Below, piece by piece: positions 7,733-16,401 of a stretch of 40,316 nucleotides of DNA. The stretch lies in NCBI GenBank assembly GCA_040414495.1, contig JBEDUI010000153.1, positions 1-40,316 of the forward strand. The letters run 5' to 3'. The stretch comes from DATAVB01 sp040414495 (GTDB lineage Bacteria > Actinomycetota > Actinomycetes > Mycobacteriales > QHCD01). Position 1 is the first letter of the stretch, and the number at the start of each line of letters is the position of its first letter. A model generated the notes under the pieces. It was not told where the DNA came from. It saw nothing but the letters and a program-made list of their open reading frames with translations, and searched no databases. Position numbers and translations under genes: made by a program.

Positions 7733-8584
7733 CTAGCCCTGGGCCGCGGCCGCCTCGACCGGCCGGTCACCGACGTCGGTCGGCTCGACCGTTCGCTGTC
7801 CGCGCCGCCGCAGCCGGCCGTCCACATAGGTCGCCAGCCGGGACAGCGTGTAATTGATGACGATGAACATCGCGGCCAAGACGAGTGCGGTCGGAATGAT
7901 GTTGTAATAGCTCTCGTAAATGCCTTTCCCGCGCCGGACCAATTCCTCGTACGAAATGATGAATCCGAGCGAGGTGTCCTTCAACGCCACCACGCATTGG
8001 GAAATAATGGCCGGCAGCATCGCGCGAATCGCCTGCGGCAGCAGAATTGATCGCGTCACGTGGGATTTGCTCAGACCGATCGAATATCCCGCCTCGACCT
8101 CGCCCCGCGGCACCGCGTTGATTCCGGCCCGGAACGTCTCGGCCAATACCGCGCCGTTGTAGACCATGAGGCCGAGTACCAGCGGCCAGAGCGTACCGAG
8201 CTCTTTACCGAAAGCCAGGTAGAAGAACAGGATCACCAACAGCAGCGGGCAGGCGCGGAAAACCTCGATGAGAATGCCGCCGGGAATCCGTACCAGCGCG
8301 TGATCGGACAACCGGGCCGTGCACAGCAGGATTCCGAACACGATCGCTAGCGCGATGGCCAGCGCCGCGGCCTGCACGGTAAACCGCAGGCCGGGCAGCA
8401 GCGTGTTCTGCCATACACCCCAATTCCGGAATGGAGCCCAGTACGCCCCGGAGAACTGCCCTTCCTGATCGAGCTTCCACACCACGAGGCCGAGCACCGC
8501 GGCGACCACGAGACCGCCGAGCACCGCCCAGATCGCATGACGGCGCCGGGTTTTGGGTCCCGGCGCGTCGTACAGAACGCTCAT
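7733..8584 (-). CDS. gluD: Amino-acid ABC transporter permease (GluD-type)
   Basis: The product is one of two membrane subunits of a polar amino-acid importer, probably for glutamate. The 283 residues carry a basic cytoplasmic N-terminus, about six membrane spans and the inner-membrane coupling motif typical of HisM/GlnP permeases (EAGYSIGLSKSHVTRSILLPQA), about two thirds along. The ATG at 8584 overlaps the gluC stop (ATGA), so I reject the longer upstream frame. Gene order gluA-gluB-gluC-gluD beside recA-recX matches that of Corynebacterium, which supports the glutamate assignment. The C-terminus ends in a hydrophilic tail rich in Arg and acidic residues. Confidence 0.85.
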   Translation of the reverse strand: MSVLYDAPGPKTRRRHAIWAVLGGLVVAAVLGLVVWKLDQEGQFSGAYWAPFRNWGVWQNTLLPGLRFTVQAAALAIALAIVFGILLCTARLSDHALVRIPGGILIEVFRACPLLLVILFFYLAFGKELGTLWPLVLGLMVYNGAVLAETFRAGINAVPRGEVEAGYSIGLSKSHVTRSILLPQAIRAMLPAIISQCVVALKDTSLGFIISYEELVRRGKGIYESYYNIIPTALVLAAMFIVINYTLSRLATYVDGRLRRRGQRTVEPTDVGDRPVEAAAAQG

Positions 8585-9228
8585 CGCGCCACCCGCAATT
8601 GCCGCTCCAGCAACCGAAATCCGCCGGCGATCAGCAGACAGAGCACGAGATAGCCGAGCGCGATACCGGCGAATATCCAATACAGCGCGCTGGCGTGATC
8701 CCGGCCGAGACTGTCCAGCACGTATGTTGCCTCCTTGGTGCCGAACGCCTCAGCCACCGACGTATTGCGCGCCAACGCGATCATCAGGCTGCTGATCGGC
8801 GGGATCGCCGTGCGTATGGCCTGCGGCAGCACGACATACCGCAGTGTCTGACCGAACGTCATCCCGATCGCCCGGGCCGCCTCGGCCTGGCCGCGCTGCA
8901 CGGTGTTGACGCCCGAACGCACCGCCTCGCAGACGAACGCCGCGGTGTAGAGCGTCAGGGCGATGACGGCCCGCAGAAAAAACGAGGCCTGAATTCCGAC
9001 CGTCGGCAACCCGAAGACGAAAAGCACGAACAGCAGCAACAACGGCGTATTGCGGAAGACGTTGACGTACGCCGCTCCGGCCCACCGCAGCGGTGCGGCC
9101 GGGCCGACCCGCATCGCGGCCAGCACCACACCGAGGACGATCGCGCACACCGCCGAGAGAGCGGTGAGCGCGATCGTTTCCCGGAATCCGTCCAGGATCG
9201 TGTCGAAGTTGTCGAGCAGTACGTCCAC
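8581..9228 (-). CDS. gluC: Amino-acid ABC transporter permease (GluC-type)
   Basis: This is the second permease of the glutamate-type importer, 215 residues long. It has the usual membrane spans, the NTPLLLLFVLFVFGLP segment, and the coupling-helix motif EAARAIGMTFGQTLRYVVLPQA around residues 120-140. The GTG start at 9228 lies 6 bases after the gluB stop. The start codon falls inside one copy of the TCCACWGTGGA palindrome described in the findings. Size and order fit a GluC homologue. Confidence 0.87.
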   Translation of the reverse strand: MDVLLDNFDTILDGFRETIALTALSAVCAIVLGVVLAAMRVGPAAPLRWAGAAYVNVFRNTPLLLLFVLFVFGLPTVGIQASFFLRAVIALTLYTAAFVCEAVRSGVNTVQRGQAEAARAIGMTFGQTLRYVVLPQAIRTAIPPISSLMIALARNTSVAEAFGTKEATYVLDSLGRDHASALYWIFAGIALGYLVLCLLIAGGFRLLERQLRVAR

Positions 9229-9234
9229 TGTGGA

Positions 9235-10101
9235 TCAGTACCGGTCGACCTTCGGCGGCTCAGGCGTGTCCACACCGGACTTGCCGAGCGTCCCTTCGAA
9301 CGCCTTCTTCCAGGAGCCGTCTTTGAACGAGCCCTCGATCTGGTCGTTGAGCCAGGCGCGGAATTTGGTGTCACCGCGCTTGAGACCGATGCCGTAATTC
9401 TCAGTGCTGAACGCGTCGCCGACGACCTTGAGCTTGTCCGGCTGCCGGGCGGCGTACCCGAGCAGGATCGCGCCGTCGGTGGTGACCGCGTCGACCGAAC
9501 CGCTGGTGAGCTGGTTGACGCATTCGGTATAGGTGCCGAATGGCACCGGGTTGGCGCCGTATTTCTCTTCGACGGTGGCGATCGAGGTCGAACCGGTGAC
9601 CGAGCAGACCTTCTTGCCCTTCAGATCGTCCGGACCCTTGATCGAGTCGTCGTCTTTGGCCACCAGCAACTGTTGGCCGGTGACGTAATACGGCCCGGCG
9701 AAATCGACGACCTTTTTACGCTCGTCGGTAATGGAGTACGACCCGATCACCAGGTCGACGCTGCCGTTCTTGATGAAGTCCTCGCGGTTTTTCGAGATGA
9801 CCTCTTTGAATTCGATCTGGTTCTCGTCCAGGCCGAGTTTCGCACCGATGTACTTGGCGATTTCGATGTCGAATCCCTGCAGGTCACCGCTGGCCGGGTC
9901 CTTGTACGCAATCCCGGGCTGGTCGTATTTCGTGCCGATCGTGATCTTCTTCGCGTCGTGCAGTTTCGCCATCGTCGTGCCGGCGGCGAAGTTGGTGTCG
10001 GTGGCTTTGGCGGTGGAGGATTTATCGTCGTCTCCGCCGCCGCAGGCGCCGGTCAGGGCGAGTGCGGCGACGGCCATTGCGGCGCCGATACGTCGGAACA
10101 T
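9235..10101 (-). CDS. gluB: Glutamate-binding lipoprotein of ABC transporter (GluB-type)
   Basis: This extracellular solute-binding protein captures the amino acid and delivers it to the permeases. The signal peptide ends in the lipobox LTGAC, with the lipid-carrying Cys at about residue 20, followed by a Gly/Asp/Ser linker. The mature part is a periplasmic-binding-protein type 2 fold, with GFDIEIAKYIGAKLG, DLVIGSYSITDERKKVVDFAGPYY and a TDGAILLGYAA hinge segment. Its 288 residues are normal for the family. It lies between gluA and gluC in a compact operon; the usual higher expression of binding proteins would have to come from mRNA processing rather than an internal promoter I can see. Confidence 0.9.
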   Translation of the reverse strand: MFRRIGAAMAVAALALTGACGGGDDDKSSTAKATDTNFAAGTTMAKLHDAKKITIGTKYDQPGIAYKDPASGDLQGFDIEIAKYIGAKLGLDENQIEFKEVISKNREDFIKNGSVDLVIGSYSITDERKKVVDFAGPYYVTGQQLLVAKDDDSIKGPDDLKGKKVCSVTGSTSIATVEEKYGANPVPFGTYTECVNQLTSGSVDAVTTDGAILLGYAARQPDKLKVVGDAFSTENYGIGLKRGDTKFRAWLNDQIEGSFKDGSWKKAFEGTLGKSGVDTPEPPKVDRY

Positions 10102-10131
10102 CAGTGGTCAGTCCCTTCTGGCGGAGAACGG

Positions 10132-10893
10132 TCAGTGGCTGAGGATTTTGGAAAGAAAGTCCTGGGCGCGTTCGGATTGCGGTCGGGCGAAAAACTCTTC
10201 GGGCGTGGCCTCTTCGATCAATTGCCCGTCGGCCATGAAGGCGACCCGGTCGGCGGCGCGCCGGGCAAATCCCATTTCGTGGGTGATAACGATCATCGTC
10301 ATGCCGTCGCGGGCCAGCTCGGTCATGACGTCGAGCACTTCGTTGATCATCTCCGGGTCGAGCGCTGAGGTCGGCTCGTCGAAGAGCATGAGCTTGGGCT
10401 CCATGGCCAGCGCCCGAGCGATCGCGACGCGTTGTTGTTGCCCACCGGAGAGCTGTCCGGGGAACTTCTCGGCCTGGTCGGCCACGCCAACGCGATCGAG
10501 CAGTTGCCGTGCCCGTTCCCGGGCCGCCGTCTTGGACCGCCCCGCGACCTTGATCGGGCCGAGCGTGACGTTGTCCAGGATCGTGCGGTGGCTGAACAGG
10601 TTGAAGCCCTGGAACACCATGCCGACCTGGCTGCGTAACCGGGCCAGCGCCCGTCCTTCGGCCGGCAGCGGCTGACCGTCGAACGTGATCGTGCCCGAGT
10701 CGATGGTCTCCAGCCGGTTGATGCAGCGGACCAGCGTTGACTTGCCCGATCCGGAGGGTCCGACAATCACCACGACTTCGCCGGGCGTCACCTGAAGCGA
10801 CACGTCACGCAGCACGTGTACCGACCCGAAATGCTTGTTCACCCCGTCCAACACAACCAGCGCAGTACCGTTAGGAACGCCCAGGTCCGACAT
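10132..10893 (-). CDS. gluA: Amino-acid ABC transporter ATP-binding protein (GluA-type)
   Basis: This ATPase powers the glutamate-type importer. The 253 residues show Walker A GPSGSGKST, Q-loop GMVFQGFNLFSH, signature LSGGQQQR, Walker B LMLFDEPTSALDPE and the switch His in VITHEM. I chose the ATG at 10893 (protein begins MSDLGVPNG) because family homology begins within about 15 residues of it. No good ribosome binding site precedes it, so a leaderless start or the upstream in-frame ATG at 10956 remains possible. It is the first gene of gluABCD and is divergent from miaB. Confidence 0.88.
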   Translation of the reverse strand: MSDLGVPNGTALVVLDGVNKHFGSVHVLRDVSLQVTPGEVVVIVGPSGSGKSTLVRCINRLETIDSGTITFDGQPLPAEGRALARLRSQVGMVFQGFNLFSHRTILDNVTLGPIKVAGRSKTAARERARQLLDRVGVADQAEKFPGQLSGGQQQRVAIARALAMEPKLMLFDEPTSALDPEMINEVLDVMTELARDGMTMIVITHEMGFARRAADRVAFMADGQLIEEATPEEFFARPQSERAQDFLSKILSH

Positions 10894-11039
10894 GGTCGTA
10901 AAGAGTACTTGGTGCCTACTTGGCGTGCGCGCAGGATTCCCGATTGTGCCCGTCATGTCGTCGGCGTCGCGCGGCGTAGTCTCGGCCCTAATCCTTATGT
11001 AACTGTTCCCTTTCACAGCCAATCCGGAGTACAGCCGAC
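10894..11039. promoter_or_regulatory. gluA-miaB divergent promoter region
   Basis: This 146-base spacer must carry promoters for gluABCD and miaB. It contains a direct repeat TACTTGG at 10906-10912 and 10917-10923, 11 bases apart (one helical turn) and just upstream of gluA, which could be an activator or repressor site. GGAG at about 11026-11029 is the likely miaB ribosome binding site. Confidence 0.4.
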
Positions 11040-12488
11040 GTGAGCCCGACCGACACGAGCCAGCGAACGTACGAGGTGCGCACCTACGGGTGCCAGATGA
11101 ACGTGCACGACTCCGAGCGGCTATCCGGCCTGTTGGAAGAGGCCGGGTACCGGCCGGCCACGGACGGCACCCCGGACGTCGTCGTGTTCAACACCTGCGC
11201 GGTCCGGGAAAACGCCGACAACCGGCTCTACGGCAACCTCGGGCATCTGCGCCCGGTGAAGATGGCCAACCCGGGTATGCAGATCGCGGTCGGCGGTTGC
11301 CTGGCGCAGAAGGACCGCGGTGAGATCACCCGGCGCGCGCCGTGGGTGGACGTCGTCTTCGGGACGCACAACATCGGCTCGTTGCCGGTTTTGCTCGAAC
11401 GGGCTCGGCACAACGAAGAGGCTCAGGTCGAGATCCTGGAGTCGCTGGAGCGATTTCCCTCGACGCTGCCGGCCCGGCGCGAATCCGCCTACGCCGGCTG
11501 GGTGTCGATCTCGGTCGGCTGCGACAACACCTGCACGTTCTGCATCGTCCCGTCGCTGCGGGGCAAGGAGACCGACCGCCGGCCCGGCGACATCCTGGCC
11601 GAGGTACGGGCGCTGGTCGAGCAGGGCGTGCTCGAGGTGACGTTGCTGGGCCAGAACGTCAATTCGTACGGCCGTTCGTTTGGCGACCGGGAGGCGTTCG
11701 GCAAGTTGCTTCGGGCCACCGGCGAGATCGACGGCCTGGAGCGGGTCCGGTTCACCAGCCCGCACCCGCGCGATTTCACCGACGACGTGATCGCCGCGAT
11801 GGCCGAAACACCGAACGTTTGCCACCAACTGCACATGCCGCTGCAGTCCGGATCGGACGATGTGCTGCGGCGGATGCGCCGCTCGTACCGGCGGGAGAAA
11901 TACCTCGGCATTATCGATCGGGTCCGCGCCGCGATGCCCCATGCCGCTATTACCACCGACATTATCGTCGGATTTCCCGGTGAAACCGAGGAAGATTTCC
12001 AATCCACAGTGGACGTTGTCCGGGCCGCCCGATTTTCCGGTGCGTTCACGTTCCAGTATTCGCCGAGGCCCGGTACGCCAGCGGCCACAATGGACGATCA
12101 GATTCCGAAAGCGGTCGTACAGGAACGGTACGAGCGGTTGGTCGAGGTCGTCGAGGAAATCTCCTGGGCCGAGAACAAAAAGCTGCTCGGTTCCCGTACC
12201 GAATTGCTGGTCGCCACCGGTGAAGGCCGCAAGGACGAGCAGACGCACCGGATGAGCGGGCGGGCGCGGGACGGCCGGCTGGTGCATTTCGTCGGCAACG
12301 AGAATGTGCGGGCCGGCGATATCGTCGAAACCGAAATTACGTACGCCGCGCCGCACCATTTGGTGGCCGACGGTCCGCTGTTGGCGCACCGGCGGACCCG
12401 GGCCGGCGACGCGACCGAAGCCGGGCGCCGCCCCACGACACCGGGCGTGCTGCTGGGCATGCCCTCGATCGGCGTGCCCACCGGCTGA
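11040..12488 (+). CDS. miaB: tRNA-2-methylthio-N6-dimethylallyladenosine synthase MiaB
   Basis: MiaB is a radical-SAM methylthiotransferase that modifies position 37 of tRNAs already prenylated by MiaA. The 482-residue product has the three Cys of the N-terminal cluster (C18 in YGCQMN, C53 in NTCAVRENA, C87 in GGCLAQKD), the radical-SAM CxxxCxxC (C161, C165, C168 in GCDNTCTFC), and a C-terminal TRAM domain ending near HHLVADGPL. The GTG start at 11040 lies about 10 bases after GGAG. The last 35 residues are a low-complexity Arg/Thr/Pro tail. The 3' third uses noticeably more A/T-ending codons than the 5' third. Confidence 0.95.
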   Translation: MSPTDTSQRTYEVRTYGCQMNVHDSERLSGLLEEAGYRPATDGTPDVVVFNTCAVRENADNRLYGNLGHLRPVKMANPGMQIAVGGCLAQKDRGEITRRAPWVDVVFGTHNIGSLPVLLERARHNEEAQVEILESLERFPSTLPARRESAYAGWVSISVGCDNTCTFCIVPSLRGKETDRRPGDILAEVRALVEQGVLEVTLLGQNVNSYGRSFGDREAFGKLLRATGEIDGLERVRFTSPHPRDFTDDVIAAMAETPNVCHQLHMPLQSGSDDVLRRMRRSYRREKYLGIIDRVRAAMPHAAITTDIIVGFPGETEEDFQSTVDVVRAARFSGAFTFQYSPRPGTPAATMDDQIPKAVVQERYERLVEVVEEISWAENKKLLGSRTELLVATGEGRKDEQTHRMSGRARDGRLVHFVGNENVRAGDIVETEITYAAPHHLVADGPLLAHRRTRAGDATEAGRRPTTPGVLLGMPSIGVPTG

Positions 12489-12496
12489 ATACACGA

Positions 12497-12536
12497 AATC
12501 CGCCGGCGGCCGCGTAAAAGCAGCTGCCGGCGGATT
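12497..12536. terminator. Bidirectional terminator between miaB and the DUF349 gene
   Basis: AATCCGCCGGC and GCCGGCGGATT form a perfect 11-bp stem with an 18-base loop between two convergent genes. The A/T pairs at its base give a short U-run on either strand. Confidence 0.7.
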
Positions 12537-12545
12537 CCTCAGTGA

Positions 12546-13784
12546 TTAACGCTGGGCGGAGCGTTCCGCCTCGGCCAGCCATTCGCGTCGGGCCGCCAGC
12601 GCCTCGTTCGCCTCCTGGATACGCCGGGCGTCGCCGGACGCCTCGGCCTTCGTGAGCGCGGATTCGGCCTTGGCGACGGCGTCCCGCATCTGGTCCAGCA
12701 GCGGGTTGCTCGCCGCCGCGGCACGTTTCCGGCGGGTGTCGCCAGCGTCCCGAATCCGCTGCTCGGCCGCGCGCATCCGCTCATCCAGCGGCCGCAGCGC
12801 CTCCCGGGGGACATGCCCGATCGCATCGAAGCGGTCCTGGATCGAGCGCATCGCGGCCTGAGCGCCGGCCAGGTCTCGACCCGGGTCGATCGCCTCCAGC
12901 TCGCTGATCAGCGCCTCCTTGGCCCGCTGATTCGCCAGCTGCTCATCGTCGCGGGCTCGTAGCGCCTCCTGCCGCCGGCCGAAGAACGCGTCCTGCGCGG
13001 CCCGGAACCGGGTCCACAAGGCGTCGTCGGCGGCCTTCGGCGCCCGACCGGCGTCTTTCCACTCGCGCATCAGCGTCTTGAGCCGGGACGCGGTCGGACC
13101 CCAGTCGGTCGAGTCGGAGAGCTTCTCCGCCTCGGTGACCAGCCGTTCCTTCTCCAACCGGGCCGCGCCACGTTGGTCGTCCAACGCGGCGAAATGCGCG
13201 CCGCGCCGGTGGCTGAACTCGTCCCGCGCCGCCCGGAACCGCTTCCACAGCGCCTCATCGGTACGCCGGTCGACGCCCCGGATCGTCCGCCATTCGTCCA
13301 CGATGGTTTTGAACCGGTCGCCGGTGGCTTTCCAGTTGCCCTCGTGGGTGGCTAGCTGTTCGGCCTCCAGCACCAGGGCTTCCTTGGCCGCCACCGCCCG
13401 CTCCCGGGCCGCGGCCCGTTCGGCGGCCCGTTCGACCTCGTGCGCCTGCGCGGCCTGTAACAGTCGGCCCAGCCGCTCGTCCAGGCCGTCCAGGTCGCCC
13501 ACGACGCTGGCGGTCGGCAGACCGTTCCGTAGTTCCTGGGCGTGCTGGCTGGTGGACTTCGGATCGGCGGCGCCCGATGACAGCCGCTGTTCCAACAGCT
13601 CGACCTCGGTTACGAGATCGTCGTAGCGCCGTGCGAAGTGCTCGAGTCCGGCTTGGGCGTCGCCCGCTTGCCACGAGCCCACCGCTCGTTCGCCGTCCCG
13701 AGTCCGCACGAACACCGTGCCGTCGGAGTCGATCCGGCCCCACGCGGTCGCCGGCTCCGATGACCGGTCGGCTGCAGAGCTCAT
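12546..13784 (-). CDS. DUF349 domain-containing protein
   Basis: The function is unknown. This 412-residue, highly charged, helical protein contains at least three DUF349 repeats. Each has the pattern of Trp, then ...DRFKTIVDEWRTIRGV..., then a ...ALWKRFRAARDEF... helix (around residues 155-205, 225-275 and 300-340). These are preceded by an N-terminal domain with a WGRIDSDGTVFVRT start and followed by a coiled-coil tail. The ATG at 13784 has AGGAGG about 8 bases upstream. Its position between miaB and miaA is conserved in actinobacteria, suggesting a housekeeping role, perhaps on ribosomes or RNA as proposed for relatives, but nothing in the sequence proves that. Confidence 0.88.
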   Translation of the reverse strand: MSSAADRSSEPATAWGRIDSDGTVFVRTRDGERAVGSWQAGDAQAGLEHFARRYDDLVTEVELLEQRLSSGAADPKSTSQHAQELRNGLPTASVVGDLDGLDERLGRLLQAAQAHEVERAAERAAARERAVAAKEALVLEAEQLATHEGNWKATGDRFKTIVDEWRTIRGVDRRTDEALWKRFRAARDEFSHRRGAHFAALDDQRGAARLEKERLVTEAEKLSDSTDWGPTASRLKTLMREWKDAGRAPKAADDALWTRFRAAQDAFFGRRQEALRARDDEQLANQRAKEALISELEAIDPGRDLAGAQAAMRSIQDRFDAIGHVPREALRPLDERMRAAEQRIRDAGDTRRKRAAAASNPLLDQMRDAVAKAESALTKAEASGDARRIQEANEALAARREWLAEAERSAQR

Positions 13785-13924
13785 CGCCGCGTCCTCCTAG
13801 AACTGACCATTGACCTGTGGTACGCGATGACCGCATTCTCACAGGTTGCGGATGATCATGTACGGGTATCCGCCGTGCCGTCCAGTCGCGGTGCCTCGCG
13901 TGCCGTGTGGATAGCCTGACAGAT

Positions 13925-14653
13925 GTGCTTCTCGCCGCGGCATTCTGCCCACACCCACCGCTGCTCGTACCCGAGTTGGCCAGCGGTGCCGCTGGTGAAC
14001 TTGACGCACTGCGATCGGCCTGTGGCAAAGCTGTAACCACACTCCTGGCGACCGACCCGGACGTGCTGTGCGTGCTCGGTCCGGGCGAGGCGACGCAGGC
14101 GTACCCGGCCGGTTCGGTCGGTGATCTGGCCGATTTCGGGTACGCCAAGCCGGTCGTGCTCGGTTCGGATGTCTCGGGCATGTCCGGGGTCGGCCAGTCG
14201 CTGCCGCTGTCGCTGACCATCGGCGCCTACCTGCTGGCCGGTCGCGAAACCGGTCCGGTGGTCGGTCAGGCGGTGGCCGCCGATCTTGCCGCGGCGCAGT
14301 GCGCGGAGCTCGGCCGGTCGCTGGCGCGGCGGACCGACCGGCTCGCGCTGTTGGTGATGGGCGATGGCGCGGCCCGCCGTACGCCCGATTCGCCCGGTGC
14401 GTTCGATCCGGACGCGGTGCCGTTCGACGATGCGGTCCGCCGGGCCGTGGAGTCGGCCGACCCGGCCGGGCTGCTCGCCCTCGATGCCGCGATGGCGGTA
14501 CGCGCGCTGGCCGCCGGACGGGTCGCCTGGCAGGTGACGGCCGGCGCCGCGTCGGGGACTTCGCTGGCGGGGGAGTTGCTGTACGCCGACGACCCGTACG
14601 GCGTCGGGTACTTCGTGGCCACGTGGACTCAGCAATGGGGGACTCAGCGATGA
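13925..14653 (+). CDS. LigB-like (class III extradiol dioxygenase fold) protein
   Basis: This conserved actinobacterial protein of about 242 residues is encoded between miaB and miaA. It starts LLAAAFCPHPPLLVPEL, like the His-containing N-terminus of class III ring-cleaving dioxygenases, and has GDGAARRTPDSPGAFD and a C-terminal LYADDPYGVGYFVATW. The biochemical function is unknown. The GTG at 13925 gives the family-typical N-terminus; an in-frame GTG at 13907 would add six residues, and neither has a strong ribosome binding site. Its TGA overlaps the miaA ATG (ATGA). Confidence 0.82.
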   Translation: MLLAAAFCPHPPLLVPELASGAAGELDALRSACGKAVTTLLATDPDVLCVLGPGEATQAYPAGSVGDLADFGYAKPVVLGSDVSGMSGVGQSLPLSLTIGAYLLAGRETGPVVGQAVAADLAAAQCAELGRSLARRTDRLALLVMGDGAARRTPDSPGAFDPDAVPFDDAVRRAVESADPAGLLALDAAMAVRALAAGRVAWQVTAGAASGTSLAGELLYADDPYGVGYFVATWTQQWGTQR

Positions 14654-15540
14654 CGCCACGGCTGGTGGCGGTGGTCGGGCCGACCGCGGCCGGGAAGTCC
14701 GACCTGGCGCTGCGGTTGGCCCATGAGCTCGCCGGCGAAATCGTCAACGCCGACTCGATGCAGCTCTACCGGGGCATGGATATCGGTACGGCCAAACCGG
14801 ATACGGCCGAACGAACCGAGGTGCCGCACCACGTCTACGACATCTGGGACGTCACCCGCGAAGCCAGCGTCGCCGAATACCAGCGGGACGCGGTCGCGGC
14901 GGTCGAGGACATTCTGGCCCGCGGCCGATATCCCATTCTGGTCGGCGGATCCGGGCTTTATGTGCGGGCGGTGGTTGACCGTATCGAATTCCCCGGCACC
15001 GAACCGGAAATCCGGGCCGGTCTGGAAGCGGAATTGGCCCGACTGGGCGCGCCGGCCCTGCACGCCCGACTATCCACTGTGGATCCTGCTGCCGCCGCGG
15101 CGATTCTGCCCAGTAATGGGCGTCGGCTGGTACGAGCGTTGGAAGTCATCGAAATTACCGGCCGGCCGTTTTCCGCGACGCTTCCTTCGTACGAAACCCG
15201 ATCCGACATTGTCCAAATAGGACTGGACCATTCCGAGTTGGATTCCCGTATCGATCGGCGGGTCGATCGGATGTGGCAACTCGGTTTCGTAGCCGAGGTC
15301 CGGGCGTTGCTCCCGCGCGGTCTGCGGGCGGGGCGGACGGCCAGTCGGGCGCTGGGCTACCAACAGCTGCTGTCCTATGTGGACGGTGAGTGCACCGAGG
15401 ACGAGGCACGGCTGGCCACAGCCCAGGCGACCCGGCGATTCGCGCGCCGGCAGCGGTCCTGGTTCCGCCGTGATCCCCGGGTGCACTGGATCGAGGGCGC
15501 GAACCCGGTCGAGGCGGCCCTGGCCCGGCTTGCGCATTAG
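14650..15540 (+). CDS. miaA: tRNA dimethylallyltransferase MiaA
   Basis: MiaA adds a dimethylallyl group to adenosine 37 of tRNAs reading codons that start with U, making the substrate for MiaB. The 296-residue product has the P-loop GPTAAGKS at residues 10-17, the conserved NADSMQLYRGMDIGTAKP stretch, PHHVYDIWD, the LVGGSGLYVRA motif and the C-terminal TASRALGYQQ motif. It is coupled to the LigB-like gene by an ATGA overlap, and dapF follows after 9 bases. A TCCACTGTGGA palindrome lies inside the gene at 15073-15083, encoded with the unusual Thr codon ACT. Confidence 0.96.
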   Translation: MTPRLVAVVGPTAAGKSDLALRLAHELAGEIVNADSMQLYRGMDIGTAKPDTAERTEVPHHVYDIWDVTREASVAEYQRDAVAAVEDILARGRYPILVGGSGLYVRAVVDRIEFPGTEPEIRAGLEAELARLGAPALHARLSTVDPAAAAAILPSNGRRLVRALEVIEITGRPFSATLPSYETRSDIVQIGLDHSELDSRIDRRVDRMWQLGFVAEVRALLPRGLRAGRTASRALGYQQLLSYVDGECTEDEARLATAQATRRFARRQRSWFRRDPRVHWIEGANPVEAALARLAH

Positions 15541-15549
15541 GCTCAGGCC

Positions 15550-16401
15550 ATGCGGTTTGTGAAGGGCCACGGTACGGAGAACGACTTCGTGCTGCTGCCG
15601 GATTACGACGAGGAGTTGTCGGCCGATCTGGTGCGGGCGCTGTGTGACCGTCGGGCCGGGCTGGGCGCCGACGGGGTGATCCGGGTGGCCTGGGTTGATG
15701 GCCGTTGGTTCATGGACTACCGCAATGCCGACGGCTCGATCGCCGAGATGTGTGGCAACGGGGTACGGGTCTTCGCCCGCTATCTGGTTGATGCCGGGCT
15801 GGCCGGGCCGGGGGAGTTCCAGGTCGGCACCCGGTCGGGGCCAAAGACCGTGTGGGCACCGGCCGTCGGCGACATTACGGTCGACATGGGGGCGCCGTCG
15901 CTGCTGGCCGCCGTGCCGACCGTGGCCGGCCGGCCGGCGCTGGCGGTATCGATGGGCAACCCGCACGTCGTGGTGCACCTGGCCGACGAGGCGCAGCTGG
16001 CCGGGTTGGATCTCGGGGCGCCGCCGGTGGTCGAGCCGGGGTTGCCGGACGGGCAGAACGTCGAGTTCATCGTGCGGCGGGGCGAGCGCGCCTTGACCAT
16101 GCGGGTACACGAACGTGGCGTCGGGGAAACCCGGTCCTGCGGTACCGGCATCTGCGCCGCGGTCGTGGCCGCCGTACAGGAAGCCGGAGTGGGTCGAGAT
16201 GAGCCCTGGTCGGTACGCGTACCGGGCGGCGAACTGTCGGTGCGGTGGGCTGACACGGTGTTGTTGACCGGCCCGGCCCGGCTGGTCGCCACCGGTGAGG
16301 TCGACCTCGATCAGCTCGGCGTCGGCGCCGAATCGGCGGTGGCGGCCGGCTCCGGCTCGGCCGTGGGTAGTTCCCGCATGGTGCGTAGCGGCGAGAAATA
16401 G
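15550..16401 (+). CDS. dapF: Diaminopimelate epimerase
   Basis: DapF converts LL- to meso-diaminopimelate for lysine and peptidoglycan. The 283-residue protein has both catalytic cysteines, C68 in EMCGNGVR and C197 in RSCGTGICA, plus the NDFV and SMGNPHVV segments. The family domain ends at about VATGEVDLDQL (residue 256). The last 27 residues are low-complexity and are encoded by DNA that is also the antisense of the 3' end of the convergent MFS gene, a 91-base tail-to-tail overlap. This probably reflects loss of the original stop. Confidence 0.94.
   Translation: MRFVKGHGTENDFVLLPDYDEELSADLVRALCDRRAGLGADGVIRVAWVDGRWFMDYRNADGSIAEMCGNGVRVFARYLVDAGLAGPGEFQVGTRSGPKTVWAPAVGDITVDMGAPSLLAAVPTVAGRPALAVSMGNPHVVVHLADEAQLAGLDLGAPPVVEPGLPDGQNVEFIVRRGERALTMRVHERGVGETRSCGTGICAAVVAAVQEAGVGRDEPWSVRVPGGELSVRWADTVLLTGPARLVATGEVDLDQLGVGAESAVAAGSGSAVGSSRMVRSGEK

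Noticed and set aside
8431..10368. 645-codon open frame antisense to gluB, gluC and gluA
   Set aside because: Shadow of the ABC-transporter genes, whose motifs and overlaps are clear.
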